NCBI GenBank assembly: GCA_903919615.1
Contig: CAIXIX010000327.1
Coordinates: 1-41,942 of the forward strand
Reading direction: 5' to 3'
DNA length: 41,942 nt
Source: an uncultured Chthonomonas sp.
GTDB lineage: Bacteria; Armatimonadota; Chthonomonadetes; Chthonomonadales; Chthonomonadaceae
Position 1 is the first letter of the stretch, and each line of letters opens with the position of its first letter. Made by a program: the position numbers and the translations under genes. Shown piece after piece: positions 35,475 through 41,792 of this stretch. The notes under the pieces are model-generated. The model was not told the DNA's origin. It saw only the letters and a program-made list of their open reading frames with translations, and did not search any database.

Positions 35475-35807
35475 TCAGATGAACTCGACCTGGCCAACCA
35501 CATCACTGGCATTTAGAACCTGATATATGAGCATCAACCCCAGTATTGTCTCCCCGATGGTTGAGTGTTGCGATACAAGGACGATGCGCGCGTGACCGAA
35601 TCCGGCCGCATGCAACCTGACGAAATCATCGACTCTAGTCACGATAACCCTACTCTCAGATTTTGCCCACTTAGTATGCATCTCGTCTGGCGCGCCTAGC
35701 AGTCCCGACTCCTTCGCTGTAACGACATCGACGCCTCTGGCAAATAAACCCTTTACAATTGCCTGGCCGATGTGTTCGTCGACATAATATCTGACCCTAT
35801 TCTGCAA
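35475..35807 (-). CDS. DUF5615 PIN-like protein (toxin candidate)
   Basis: 110 residues. The N terminus RYYVDEHIGQAIVKGLFARGVDVVTAKESGL followed by SRVIVTRVDDFVRL is the DUF5615/Mut7-C-like signature, a PIN-type fold in which an early Asp (YYVDEH) and the TRVDDF Asp pair are the proposed metal ligands of a nuclease. It starts one base after the stop of the DUF433 gene, the standard partner, so the two form a predicted toxin-antitoxin module. Start is TTG 35807 (no ATG available), suggesting low expression. Activity is predicted, not shown. Confidence 0.82.
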   Translation of the reverse strand: MQNRVRYYVDEHIGQAIVKGLFARGVDVVTAKESGLLGAPDEMHTKWAKSESRVIVTRVDDFVRLHAAGFGHARIVLVSQHSTIGETILGLMLIYQVLNASDVVGQVEFI

Positions 35808-35808
35808 C

Positions 35809-36030
35809 CTAGCTGATCTCTCTCAATCGCTTCTGAAGTACCGATGGAGTAGTCGCGCGCATCATTTTAATATACGCGTTGCTAGAGTCGATCGCGTCGT
35901 CAATCTCCTCACGATGGTCGAAATAGAAGCTCAACGCGGCGTAAACCTCTGCGAGAGTTAAATTATGGTCCGTAGCAATCTCGTCAACAGACAGTCTCAT
36001 ACGCTCATGCCAGATGACCACATCCTGCAT
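35809..36030 (-). CDS. DUF433 protein (antitoxin candidate)
   Basis: 73 residues with the DUF433 winged-helix features: VIWHERMRLSVDEIATDHNLTLAEVYAALSFYFDHREEIDDAI. DUF433 proteins commonly precede DUF5615 PIN-like genes and are taken to be DNA-binding antitoxins that repress their own operon. The gene lies one base upstream of the DUF5615 gene on the same strand. It lacks the usual N-terminal RIVR lead seen in many DUF433 proteins and starts close to the core. Confidence 0.8.
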   Translation of the reverse strand: MQDVVIWHERMRLSVDEIATDHNLTLAEVYAALSFYFDHREEIDDAIDSSNAYIKMMRATTPSVLQKRLREIS

Positions 36031-36084
36031 TAAGCCCTAACGGCGGGTGTGGCGAAGTGAAATCAGGCGCCAAATCACTCGTGG

Positions 36085-37284
36085 TCAGATTTTGCTGGCG
36101 ATGGCGGCCCACGTGGGATTGTCTTTGACGATAGCGTTGAGTTCGCCCTTTACCTCCTCGGTGTTTCCCAGCGCGGACGCAATTCGCAGCGCGGTGCTAT
36201 ACGGCTCGACGAAATCGCGCGTTGTCAGGTCGTAGCCATGCCCCGCTACGATCCACTTAACCGAAGCAATCGCTGCGCCAAGCGCGAACGGTGGGTTCTT
36301 AATCTCGAAGTCTCTTGCCGCGCGGTTAAGGGTTAGCGGGTCGGCCGGGCTGGTATTGACAAGGCGGAGAGCATAGTCGAAACGTTTGAGCTCTTTTGCA
36401 GTCGCAAACCATTTTCCGGGAGTGCCTGAAGCTTCCACGAGATCCGCCAGTATCTGTTCCGCCGGTATAGCTGGATACTTCTTCGCAATAGCGCGAAATG
36501 TAGCAAGATTGGTGCCTGCACGTGTCGCATTTACAGCGAATCTGCTGTACGCTTCTTGCCACCGGCCTGCATCGATCAGCATCTTCTCGCACATGCTGCT
36601 CATACCGTACTGTGAATCGTTCAGTCCACAGGAGGCCTGGGCGTAGTCGAGCGCCTGATCAATTTGCCCCATTTGGGCGAGGGCCCGAACTCCAAATTTC
36701 CTGTAGTTCCAGGATACATAGGGAGCGAGTTTCAGGGTATCCAAAATCTCCTGGAATCGAAACGCTGCCAGCATTGCGGAGAGTGCAGCGGACGTACCAT
36801 GGAAATAGCTTCCTGACAGCCTATCTGGTCCCCAGGTGTGCATGAGACATGGCAATAAGTCGTCTGCCCACCGGTTTGCAAGGTCTGGATAGAGACATAA
36901 GTCTCCCCAATGGTCCGCAAGAGTATCCAGATATCCGTAATCATCGGCCTCAAATGCTTCCCAGAGTCTCTCCAACCACGCAGCTCTGAGAGCCTCTGGC
37001 GCAGGCGCCAAAACAATGACACCAACGAGTTCTTCTATAGCGCTGTAGGTCGCACTGCCGAGCGTGCCGGAGGAGCTATCGATCTGCTCCATGGCAGCAC
37101 TGAGCTTTTCAAGAAGGATCACTGCTCCTTCGCCGGCAAGGACGGGGTCGGCCTTACCAACCGTCTTTATCTCCTTGATAGCCTCTTTCATTCGGGCACA
37201 CGCAAGCGCTGTGCCGTTCCACCCAAAAGCTCGAGCTCGTAAGCGCGCAGCAAACTCCCACTTGTGCTTTGGTTTTCTGGTCAT
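36085..37284 (-). CDS. Conserved helical-repeat protein of unknown function
   Basis: 399 residues, almost wholly helical, with pairs such as AAWLERLWEAFEADDYGYLD, SGSYFHGTSAALSAMLAA and KFGVRALAQMGQIDQALDYA that suggest TPR/SEL-like repeats. The N-terminal part (WNGTALACARMKEAIKEIKT and DPVLAGEGAVILLEKLSAAM) matches a widespread family of unknown proteins I know by pattern but not by function. No catalytic motif is seen. Seven bases separate its start from the stop of the ankyrin gene, so they may be cotranscribed. Confidence 0.7.
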   Translation of the reverse strand: MTRKPKHKWEFAARLRARAFGWNGTALACARMKEAIKEIKTVGKADPVLAGEGAVILLEKLSAAMEQIDSSSGTLGSATYSAIEELVGVIVLAPAPEALRAAWLERLWEAFEADDYGYLDTLADHWGDLCLYPDLANRWADDLLPCLMHTWGPDRLSGSYFHGTSAALSAMLAAFRFQEILDTLKLAPYVSWNYRKFGVRALAQMGQIDQALDYAQASCGLNDSQYGMSSMCEKMLIDAGRWQEAYSRFAVNATRAGTNLATFRAIAKKYPAIPAEQILADLVEASGTPGKWFATAKELKRFDYALRLVNTSPADPLTLNRAARDFEIKNPPFALGAAIASVKWIVAGHGYDLTTRDFVEPYSTALRIASALGNTEEVKGELNAIVKDNPTWAAIASKI

Positions 37285-37290
37285 CTCTTA

Positions 37291-37653
37291 TTACTGATCC
37301 TCGAACATGTCAATCGTGTGCTTGCAGCGGCTTCGGATGATCTCGGCAACGCCGATGCCTTCTGGATTGTTGGGGGTAACTTCTGGCAGCTTTGACAGGA
37401 TGGACGATGCGAGAATTTGCACGCAGCGTTTTACTCCAGCCTTGCTTAGACCGACAAAGACTGCATCAATGATTTGCCACGACACGCAATTGATGAGCGC
37501 AGTATCGCCGTTCGTGTCGCGCGCGTTTGGTTCGACGCCGTGAGAAACCAGATTGACGCCAGACTTGAGGAGGTGCCGGACAGTCTTCAGGTCATTCGCA
37601 TGCACCGCAGTCAATAGCGGATCGGCTTTTGCGGGCGCCTGTTGATGCATCAA
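37291..37653 (-). CDS. Ankyrin-repeat protein with out-of-frame signal peptide
   Basis: About 120 residues. Residues 10-60 hold one to two ankyrin repeats (PLLTAVHANDLKTVRHLLKSG then DTNGDTALINCVS). In frame upstream of the first usable start (TTG 37653 or ATG 37650) lie codons for ILLAIALL, a hydrophobic core without a start. An ATG at 37682 is one base out of frame: if ATGCTCAAATCC had one more A it would read MLKILLAIALLMHQQAPAKA, a perfect signal peptide. So the gene is either frameshifted in this strain or misread in a short A run. It lies seven bases before the helical-repeat gene. Confidence 0.6.
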   Translation of the reverse strand: MMHQQAPAKADPLLTAVHANDLKTVRHLLKSGVNLVSHGVEPNARDTNGDTALINCVSWQIIDAVFVGLSKAGVKRCVQILASSILSKLPEVTPNNPEGIGVAEIIRSRCKHTIDMFEDQ

Positions 37654-37833
37654 CAGAGCTATGGCAAGCAGGATTTGAGCATGTTGTTATCGCGGCAAGC
37701 GTTCAGTCCTATCTTGTCTGAGTTTATACCCGCTATCCGTAATAGCTGGGCGTACCTCCTGGCAGGTTTTTCACAAATGCCAGGCATCGGAAGGCGAGGC
37801 GGGATTACCACGCGCCTGTCAGGATCGGAAAGG

Positions 37834-37839
37834 TATAAT
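37834..37839 (+). promoter_or_regulatory. -10 element of the sulfotransferase gene
   Basis: A perfect TATAAT lies 34 bases before the sulfotransferase start. I find no good -35 box at normal spacing. Confidence 0.4.
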
Positions 37840-37872
37840 TGCGCGCAGGGCACTAAGCACGCGGGAGGGGCT

Positions 37873-38994
37873 ATGTCATTTCGCAGAGCGCTAATGAACA
37901 CACTGGGCCCGGGAATCCTGGGCGGAGTAGACGGCGCCATGTGGCAGCGGCATCTGAAGACGAACGGACTGAGCAGACAGGACGGCATGCAGTTTCGTTT
38001 GCGTAGCCAGGCGATAATGATGCACGCATTGCTGTCCGCCTCGTACCGAAAGCGCGAAGAGCGTGAATTCTCGGTGGCAATCGAGCGGACCGAGGTGCAG
38101 GATCCGATCTTTGTCCTGGGCCATTGGCGTAGCGGCACAACCCATCTACACAACCTGCTGTCTATCGATCCGCAGTTCTCTTTCCCCACTACGTATCAGA
38201 CCGTCTTTCCGTATACATTTCTGTTGACCGAACGGAAGCAGCGATCCAGACTGCTTTCATGGATGATGCCTTCAACGCGCCCTATGGATAACGTAAGGCA
38301 GGCGCTGCAGGCGCCGAACGAAGATGAGTTTGCGCTGAACACGATGACGTTTCTCTCACCGTATATGAGCTGGGTATTTCCCCGGAGCGCGGATCGATAC
38401 GATAAGTACCTCACATTGCGAGGGATACCTGAACCGGAGTTAGATTCGTGGCGTAGCGCTCTTAGCTTCTTCATCCGTAAATTGACGTACCTCCATCATC
38501 GGCCAATGGTTCTTAAATCGCCCACGCATACCGCCAGAATAAAGCTGCTGCTAGAGCTGTTTCCAAACTGCCGATTCGTTCATATCCACCGCGATCCTTA
38601 CACAGTATTTCAGTCGACTTTACATACAAACTCTAAGCTTATTGAGATGACTTCACTGCAGGATGCAGACAGCGCAGACCTGGGCGCCCGCGTGCTTCGA
38701 AACTTCCGATCGATGTATGACAGCTATGCCGAAGAGGCGCCGCTAATACCGGCATCCAGGCTACATGAAATCAGATACGATGATCTTGATCAGAACCCGA
38801 TTTTGGAGATTCGAAGGCTGTATGAGGCGCTTTCGCTGGAAGGTTTCGGCGATCTCAAGCCGGCGCTTGAGGCTTATATTGGTTCTGTACGCAATTACGA
38901 AAAGAATCGATTTGCACCGATGCGCGATGCTCAACGAGCATCGATCAAATCCGCCTGGGCACGGGAGTTTGACCTGTGGAAATATCCCGTGTGA
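37873..38994 (+). CDS. Sulfotransferase
   Basis: 373 residues. PIFVLGHWRSGTTHLHNLL is the 5'-phosphosulfate loop of PAPS-dependent sulfotransferases, and CRFVHIHRDPYTVFQST supplies the 3'-phosphate-binding Arg/Ser segment. LKSPTHTARIKLLLE and a Ser-rich middle match sulfotransferase family 3 (Sulfotransfer_3). The acceptor is unknown; glycan, lipid and small-molecule targets all occur in this family. Start ATG 37873 has GGGAGGGG (37863-37870) just upstream; the frame extends to 37642 but without a site. No PAPS synthesis genes are nearby. Confidence 0.87.
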   Translation: MSFRRALMNTLGPGILGGVDGAMWQRHLKTNGLSRQDGMQFRLRSQAIMMHALLSASYRKREEREFSVAIERTEVQDPIFVLGHWRSGTTHLHNLLSIDPQFSFPTTYQTVFPYTFLLTERKQRSRLLSWMMPSTRPMDNVRQALQAPNEDEFALNTMTFLSPYMSWVFPRSADRYDKYLTLRGIPEPELDSWRSALSFFIRKLTYLHHRPMVLKSPTHTARIKLLLELFPNCRFVHIHRDPYTVFQSTLHTNSKLIEMTSLQDADSADLGARVLRNFRSMYDSYAEEAPLIPASRLHEIRYDDLDQNPILEIRRLYEALSLEGFGDLKPALEAYIGSVRNYEKNRFAPMRDAQRASIKSAWAREFDLWKYPV

Positions 38995-39024
38995 GGCGGT
39001 TACAACCCTATGCTAATATTCCGA

Positions 39025-39195
39025 ATGACGACCGTACATACAGAGTTAATCGGCAATAAGGCCCTGATTTCGCGAAACGATCTGGAGCGCCTAATGGAGC
39101 TGGCCAGATGCACTGAGTCCGTTACACTTGAGGCAGCTGAGGAAGATATTTCTAAATTAAACTTGACATACTCGTTACCGTTGAATCCTCAATAG
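39025..39195 (+). CDS. Small protein of unknown function, antitoxin-like
   Basis: 56 residues (TTVHTELIGNKALISRNDLERLMELARCTESVTL...). An opening strand followed by two short helices and an acidic stretch recalls small DNA-binding antitoxins, but no family is recognised. The last ten codons lose this character, while the frame one base back is open from 39156 to 39275 and reads DILVTVESSIVLGELGEASAE, so the true protein may be longer and frameshifted. A start at 39010 is also possible. Confidence 0.4.
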   Translation: MTTVHTELIGNKALISRNDLERLMELARCTESVTLEAAEEDISKLNLTYSLPLNPQ

Positions 39196-39275
39196 TTCTC
39201 GGTGAGCTTGGCGAGGCATCGGCTGAATTGCTACTGCTTGTTGACGATAAGTTACGCTATGCACTTGATTTATAG
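39156..39275 (+). other. Open -1 frame continuing the small protein
   Basis: 39 open codons, -1 relative to the gene above, in one piece to a TAG at 39273-39275. Composition (Val/Leu/Glu-rich, no rare pattern) looks protein-like, and joining after DISKL would give an 80-residue protein. No start codon of its own. Confidence 0.3.
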
Positions 39276-39278
39276 GTT

Positions 39279-39449
39279 TTATGGCTCACGGCGCATTTCG
39301 GCCGCAACCATCACCAACTCCTCCGGATCGTTCAGCGTACATTTAAGAGCCGCGATTGCTTCCTGATCGGCCCTGCCTGCCAGCGCGATCGCGGCGTTCC
39401 GCAATAACCCCCGTCGCGTTGCATGATTGACTGAACTGCCTTTGACCTT
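39279..39449 (-). pseudogene. QueG C-terminal tail fragment (copy A)
   Basis: The minus-strand frame reads EKVKGSSVNHATRRGLLRNA then AIALAGRADQEAIAAL and a short end LVMVAAEMRREP with a stop. This matches the C-terminal end of epoxyqueuosine reductase, where RGSPxKRxKRRGLLRNAAIALG is followed by a HEAT-like repeat. The catalytic cobalamin and FeS parts are absent. It begins directly at the stop of the GNAT gene. Confidence 0.6.
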
Positions 39450-39450
39450 C

Positions 39451-39960
39451 TCAACGATGCAATCTGCGTGTGAAGTGGAGCACAAGATCGTCATCAACCC
39501 GTACGATATCGCCATAGGCCGGATAGTGATTGCGGTATACGATCCCTCTGCCGTCGGGAATATAGCCACGGCGCACGTAGAGTCGTTGCGCGGCACCGTA
39601 ATCGGACGTCATGCCGACGCCGATGCCGACTAAATTGGAACGGTCGCCCACCACTCTTTCCGCCTCATCCATTAGACTGGAGCCGATGCCCTGCCGCCGC
39701 AAATGAGGCAGAACGTTGAAGTCCTGCAACTCCGGAATGCCGGCCTCGCGAAAGGGCGGATATTCAGGCTCCCAGACGATGTTGAGATAGCCGGAGAAGA
39801 CACCGTCTGCGAAGGCGACGAGGACCACGCGCCGTCCCTGGGTCTGTTGTGCGAGGTAGCTTTCAAACTGCGCGGCGGGTTTATTCCATCCGATCGCGTC
39901 GAACGCTGCGGCGATTAGCTCGATATCTTCTGTTTGCAGCAGTCGAATTGTTATCTGCAT
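39451..39960 (-). CDS. GNAT family N-acetyltransferase
   Basis: 169 residues starting QITIRLLQTEDIELIAAAF. LQDFNVLPHLRRQGIGSSLM is the acetyl-CoA loop (RRQGIG), and VGIGVGMTSDYGAAQRLYVRRGY is motif B with its conserved Tyr. ATG 39960 has GGAG six bases upstream. The reading frame is open a further 33 codons upstream into a QueG-tail fragment, so a fused protein is possible, but the good start at 39960 makes it unlikely. It is flanked on both sides by QueG-tail copies. Substrate unknown. Confidence 0.82.
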   Translation of the reverse strand: MQITIRLLQTEDIELIAAAFDAIGWNKPAAQFESYLAQQTQGRRVVLVAFADGVFSGYLNIVWEPEYPPFREAGIPELQDFNVLPHLRRQGIGSSLMDEAERVVGDRSNLVGIGVGMTSDYGAAQRLYVRRGYIPDGRGIVYRNHYPAYGDIVRVDDDLVLHFTRRLHR

Positions 39961-39972
39961 TGTGACTCCGTC

Positions 39973-40059
39973 AAGCGCTGCGATCGCTTCGGCATCATCC
40001 CGGCCAGCCAGCGCCAACGCCGCATTCCGTAAAAGCCCCCGCCGCTTCACCCTCTTCAC
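39973..40059 (-). pseudogene. QueG C-terminal tail fragment (copy B, downstream part)
   Basis: The frame reads KRVKRRGLLRNAALALAG then RDDAEAIAAL, the same stretch of QueG as copy A. It ends just before the GNAT start. Its upstream part lies at 40414-40500, separated by the four-helix-bundle insert. Confidence 0.6.
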
Positions 40060-40413
40060 GGCACATCAAATGGGGGCTGGGGACTGGAGGCTAGGGACTG
40101 GGAAGAAGAACACCTGGAAACTCTAAATCGAGCCGACACTATGGGGTGCTGCGCTCTAGCGCTTTTCTCAATGCTGAAAGCATTCTCCCGATTGAGTCCA
40201 GGTCCTGACGCAACCTGTCCGATGTTGACGTCTCCAAGAATCCAAGGCGCGCTGCAATGCGAATATGAGTATTAAGTTCCGCTGCAGATCCCTGTGCGAT
40301 AGACAGGAAATTAAGATACTCGCGACGATGACTTCTTGCATGGCCCTCCGCGATGTTTGCCGGCATCGATACAGCAGCTCTCCTTACCTGGCTAGTCAGC
40401 CCGAAGCGTTCAT
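40048..40413 (-). mobile_element. Insert of about 366 bp carrying a four-helix-bundle fragment
   Basis: The insert separates two parts of one queG tail: upstream EGSPAKRV ends with AAAAGGGTG (40422-40414) and downstream KRVKRRGLL starts after AAGAGGGTG (40056-40048). The two 9-mers differ at one base, as a target duplication would. It carries the C-terminal part of a four-helix-bundle gene and GGGGACT-type repeats. A second copy of its last 160 bases is at 41783-41942, and identity starts exactly at this boundary. No transposase is encoded. Interpretation as a mobile unit is inference. Confidence 0.45.
40050..40209 (-). repeat. 160-bp direct repeat, left copy
   Basis: Identical to 41783-41942 except at two positions, offset 1733 bases, and running to the window edge in the right copy. 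It covers the last 24 codons of the four-helix-bundle frame, about 80 noncoding bases with GGGGACTGG repeats (40071-40102), and a GAAGAGGG boundary. Confidence 0.9.
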
Positions 40414-40417
40414 CACC
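40139..40417 (-). pseudogene. Four-helix-bundle (23S rRNA IVS-type) protein, N-terminally truncated
   Basis: The frame reads GDERFGLTSQVRRAAVSMPA then NIAEGHARSHRREYLNFLSI...GRMLSALRKALERSTP, the central and C-terminal helices of the 23S rRNA intervening-sequence / TIGR02436 family. The usual first helix (KSFEDLQVWQMAMELV in the copy at 41525) is missing, and there is no start before DERFG; ATG 40366 would make only 75 residues. The upstream end joins the queG fragment at 40414. Confidence 0.75.
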
Positions 40418-40500
40418 CTTTTGGCAGGACTGCCTTCGAATTTCCCACGGAACTCATTGTCCGTCAACATCACGAGATCCGCAAGGGTGCTGTTGGCGGT
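40414..40500 (-). pseudogene. QueG C-terminal tail fragment (copy B, upstream part)
   Basis: The frame reads STLADLVMLTDNEFRGKFEG then SPAKRV, matching the QueG segment just before KRRGLLRNAA. It continues at 40047 on the other side of the four-helix-bundle insert. A stop a few codons upstream and no recognisable earlier QueG sequence show it is a relic. Confidence 0.6.
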
Positions 40501-40713
40501 ACAAAGACCTCATCGGACACAATATGGCACAGGCCACAATCTATATCTCAACATCCAGTGAAATCAAAGTCGTGGCATACAAACGCGCAGAATGGAACAT
40601 AAATCAAATCAATTGCGTCCGTCCAGCGCTCGCAAGTGCATTTAGGTCGCGGCGAATTCGTGAGAGCGTGTCATTGCCGCCTCCTAGAATCTCCGTTCAG
40701 AAGAGGCAAAGTA
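40501..40713. other. Spacer before the exported 219-residue protein
   Basis: 213 bases, AT-rich around 40540-40615. No gene, QueG match or clear promoter seen on either strand. Confidence 0.4.
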
Positions 40714-41373
40714 ATGGTATCCGTTCGAAATCGTCGGACAATCGGCGCACTCCTTGTTTGCATCGCGTCCGGCATGGTGCTTCTGGCAGGGGCGACGCCT
40801 GCACAAGCTCAGTCAGCGATTGTTGTTGCCGCCTATCCGGTTGTCTTCTGCCGCAACAGCGGGAACGAATCCTCAAGAACAACCGGCATCAGAAGTTTCA
40901 AAGAGGTGCTTCAAAAACATCACTTTACAGTCGTATCGGATTCAGAAATGGCAAATGCATGGAAGAGTCTTAGCCTGGTTATGCCGGTAAGCGATAGGCC
41001 AGCAAGCCTGAAATCTCTCGTGCAGTTTGGACGGGCAGTCAAGGCTCAGTACGTCATCACTTCCGTTATCGACTTCCGCTCCAGAAATACCAGGGCAATT
41101 CCTGTCCACAACGTAACAACAGCCTATGTATGCGTATCAATTTACGACATTGAAGACGGCAAACCGGTGTACGACCGGCAAAACGTTACCGGCACGAGTG
41201 ACGAAAAGCTATTGCCAGGTAGAATCGGTGCGGAACAGTTGGCAACGCCATTGGCCAGCATTGTTAGTGGTAGCAAACACTCGGTGTATGAAGAGAGAGC
41301 CGTTCAAATCGCAGTCGTAAAGGCGCTTAGAGGCTGGTTTCATCCAAATGACGGAGATACTAAGCAACGGTAA
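40714..41373 (+). CDS. Exported protein of unknown function
   Basis: 219 residues with a signal peptide (IGALLVCIASGMVLLAGATPAQA). The mature part alternates strands and helices (SAIVVAAYPVVFCRNSG, GIRSFKEVLQKHHFTVVSD, LKSLVQFGRAVKAQYVITSV, AYVCVSIYDIEDGKPVYDRQ), a fold like the Rossmann-type periplasmic domains of LpoB/TolB-N/CsgG-like proteins: a strand, 'find the numbered protein' helix, then 'is the function present' strands. No specific family claimed. ATG 40714 has AGAGG upstream; the frame is open to 40636. The gene sits between two four-helix-bundle relics and on the opposite strand to them. Confidence 0.65.
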   Translation: MVSVRNRRTIGALLVCIASGMVLLAGATPAQAQSAIVVAAYPVVFCRNSGNESSRTTGIRSFKEVLQKHHFTVVSDSEMANAWKSLSLVMPVSDRPASLKSLVQFGRAVKAQYVITSVIDFRSRNTRAIPVHNVTTAYVCVSIYDIEDGKPVYDRQNVTGTSDEKLLPGRIGAEQLATPLASIVSGSKHSVYEERAVQIAVVKALRGWFHPNDGDTKQR

Positions 41374-41524
41374 GGCCATCAAGCTGCAACAACAGCCGTT
41401 TGCTTGATTTTCGCGCACTCCCCCTTTAGGTGATATATTTTATTTCATCGCGCTGCTGGGAGTGCCAACCTCAATCCGTAACCGCTGAAGCAATTGGCGT
41501 GTGTCTGCCTCCAGGAATATGGCA
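41374..41524. other. Spacer
   Basis: 151 bases between the exported protein's stop and the truncated four-helix-bundle frame. No gene or hairpin terminator seen. Confidence 0.4.
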
Positions 41525-41686
41525 TTACGCGATATTTGCGGGAATCGACACGGCCGCGCGGCGCAACTGGCTCGTTAAGCCGAAGCGTTCATCTCTCGGA
41601 AAACCCTCGGGTGCTCGATAGCAGTCAACAACGAGTTCCATTGCCATTTGCCATACCTGCAGATCCTCAAAGCTCTTTATGCTCAT
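41525..41686 (-). pseudogene. Four-helix-bundle protein, C-terminally truncated
   Basis: ATG 41686 follows AAAGGAG and the frame reads SIKSFEDLQVWQMAMELVVD then GFPRDERFGLTSQLRRAAVS and IPANIA before a TAA. That is helix 1 and half of helix 2 of the 23S rRNA IVS-type family; the family normally runs on for about 65 more residues (EGxxR...). It is a different paralogue from the copy at 40139, sharing about three quarters of the bases over DERFG to NIA. The good ribosome-binding site suggests recent loss of the 3' part. Confidence 0.75.
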
Positions 41687-41711
41687 TGGGGACTCCTTTG
41701 GGGCCGGCAAA

Positions 41712-41734
41712 TGGGGACTGGGGATTGGGGACTA
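41712..41734 (-). repeat. GGGGACT-type short repeat
   Basis: GGGGACTGGGGATTGGGGACT, three units of a seven-base TGGGGAC(T) motif. The same motif lies at 40071-40102 and 41804-41835. Such tracts often accompany four-helix-bundle IVS-type genes. Confidence 0.7.
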
Positions 41735-41741
41735 GTGAATG

Positions 41742-41792
41742 CAGTGCCGCGGCCGCGTTTCGCTTAAGGCCCGCATACTTCGCCCTCTTCAC
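41742..41792 (-). pseudogene. QueG C-terminal tail fragment (copy C)
   Basis: The frame reads KRAKYAGLKRNAAAAL, equivalent to KRVKRRGLLRNAALAL of copy B and about 62% identical to it over the 13 codons compared. It abuts the boundary of the right-hand 160-bp repeat at the same codon as in copy B. Very short, so assignment rests on the shared layout. Confidence 0.45.

Noticed and set aside
39156-39165. Programmed -1 frameshift signal (A TTA AAC)
   Set aside because: The A-site half (AAC) would slip well, but the P-site half does not match the X-XXY rule (A then TTA), and I see no stable downstream structure. A plain indel is more likely.
40353-40973. A 206-codon plus-strand frame
   Set aside because: It crosses the queG and four-helix-bundle relics on the opposite strand and overlaps the start of the well-formed exported protein in another frame.
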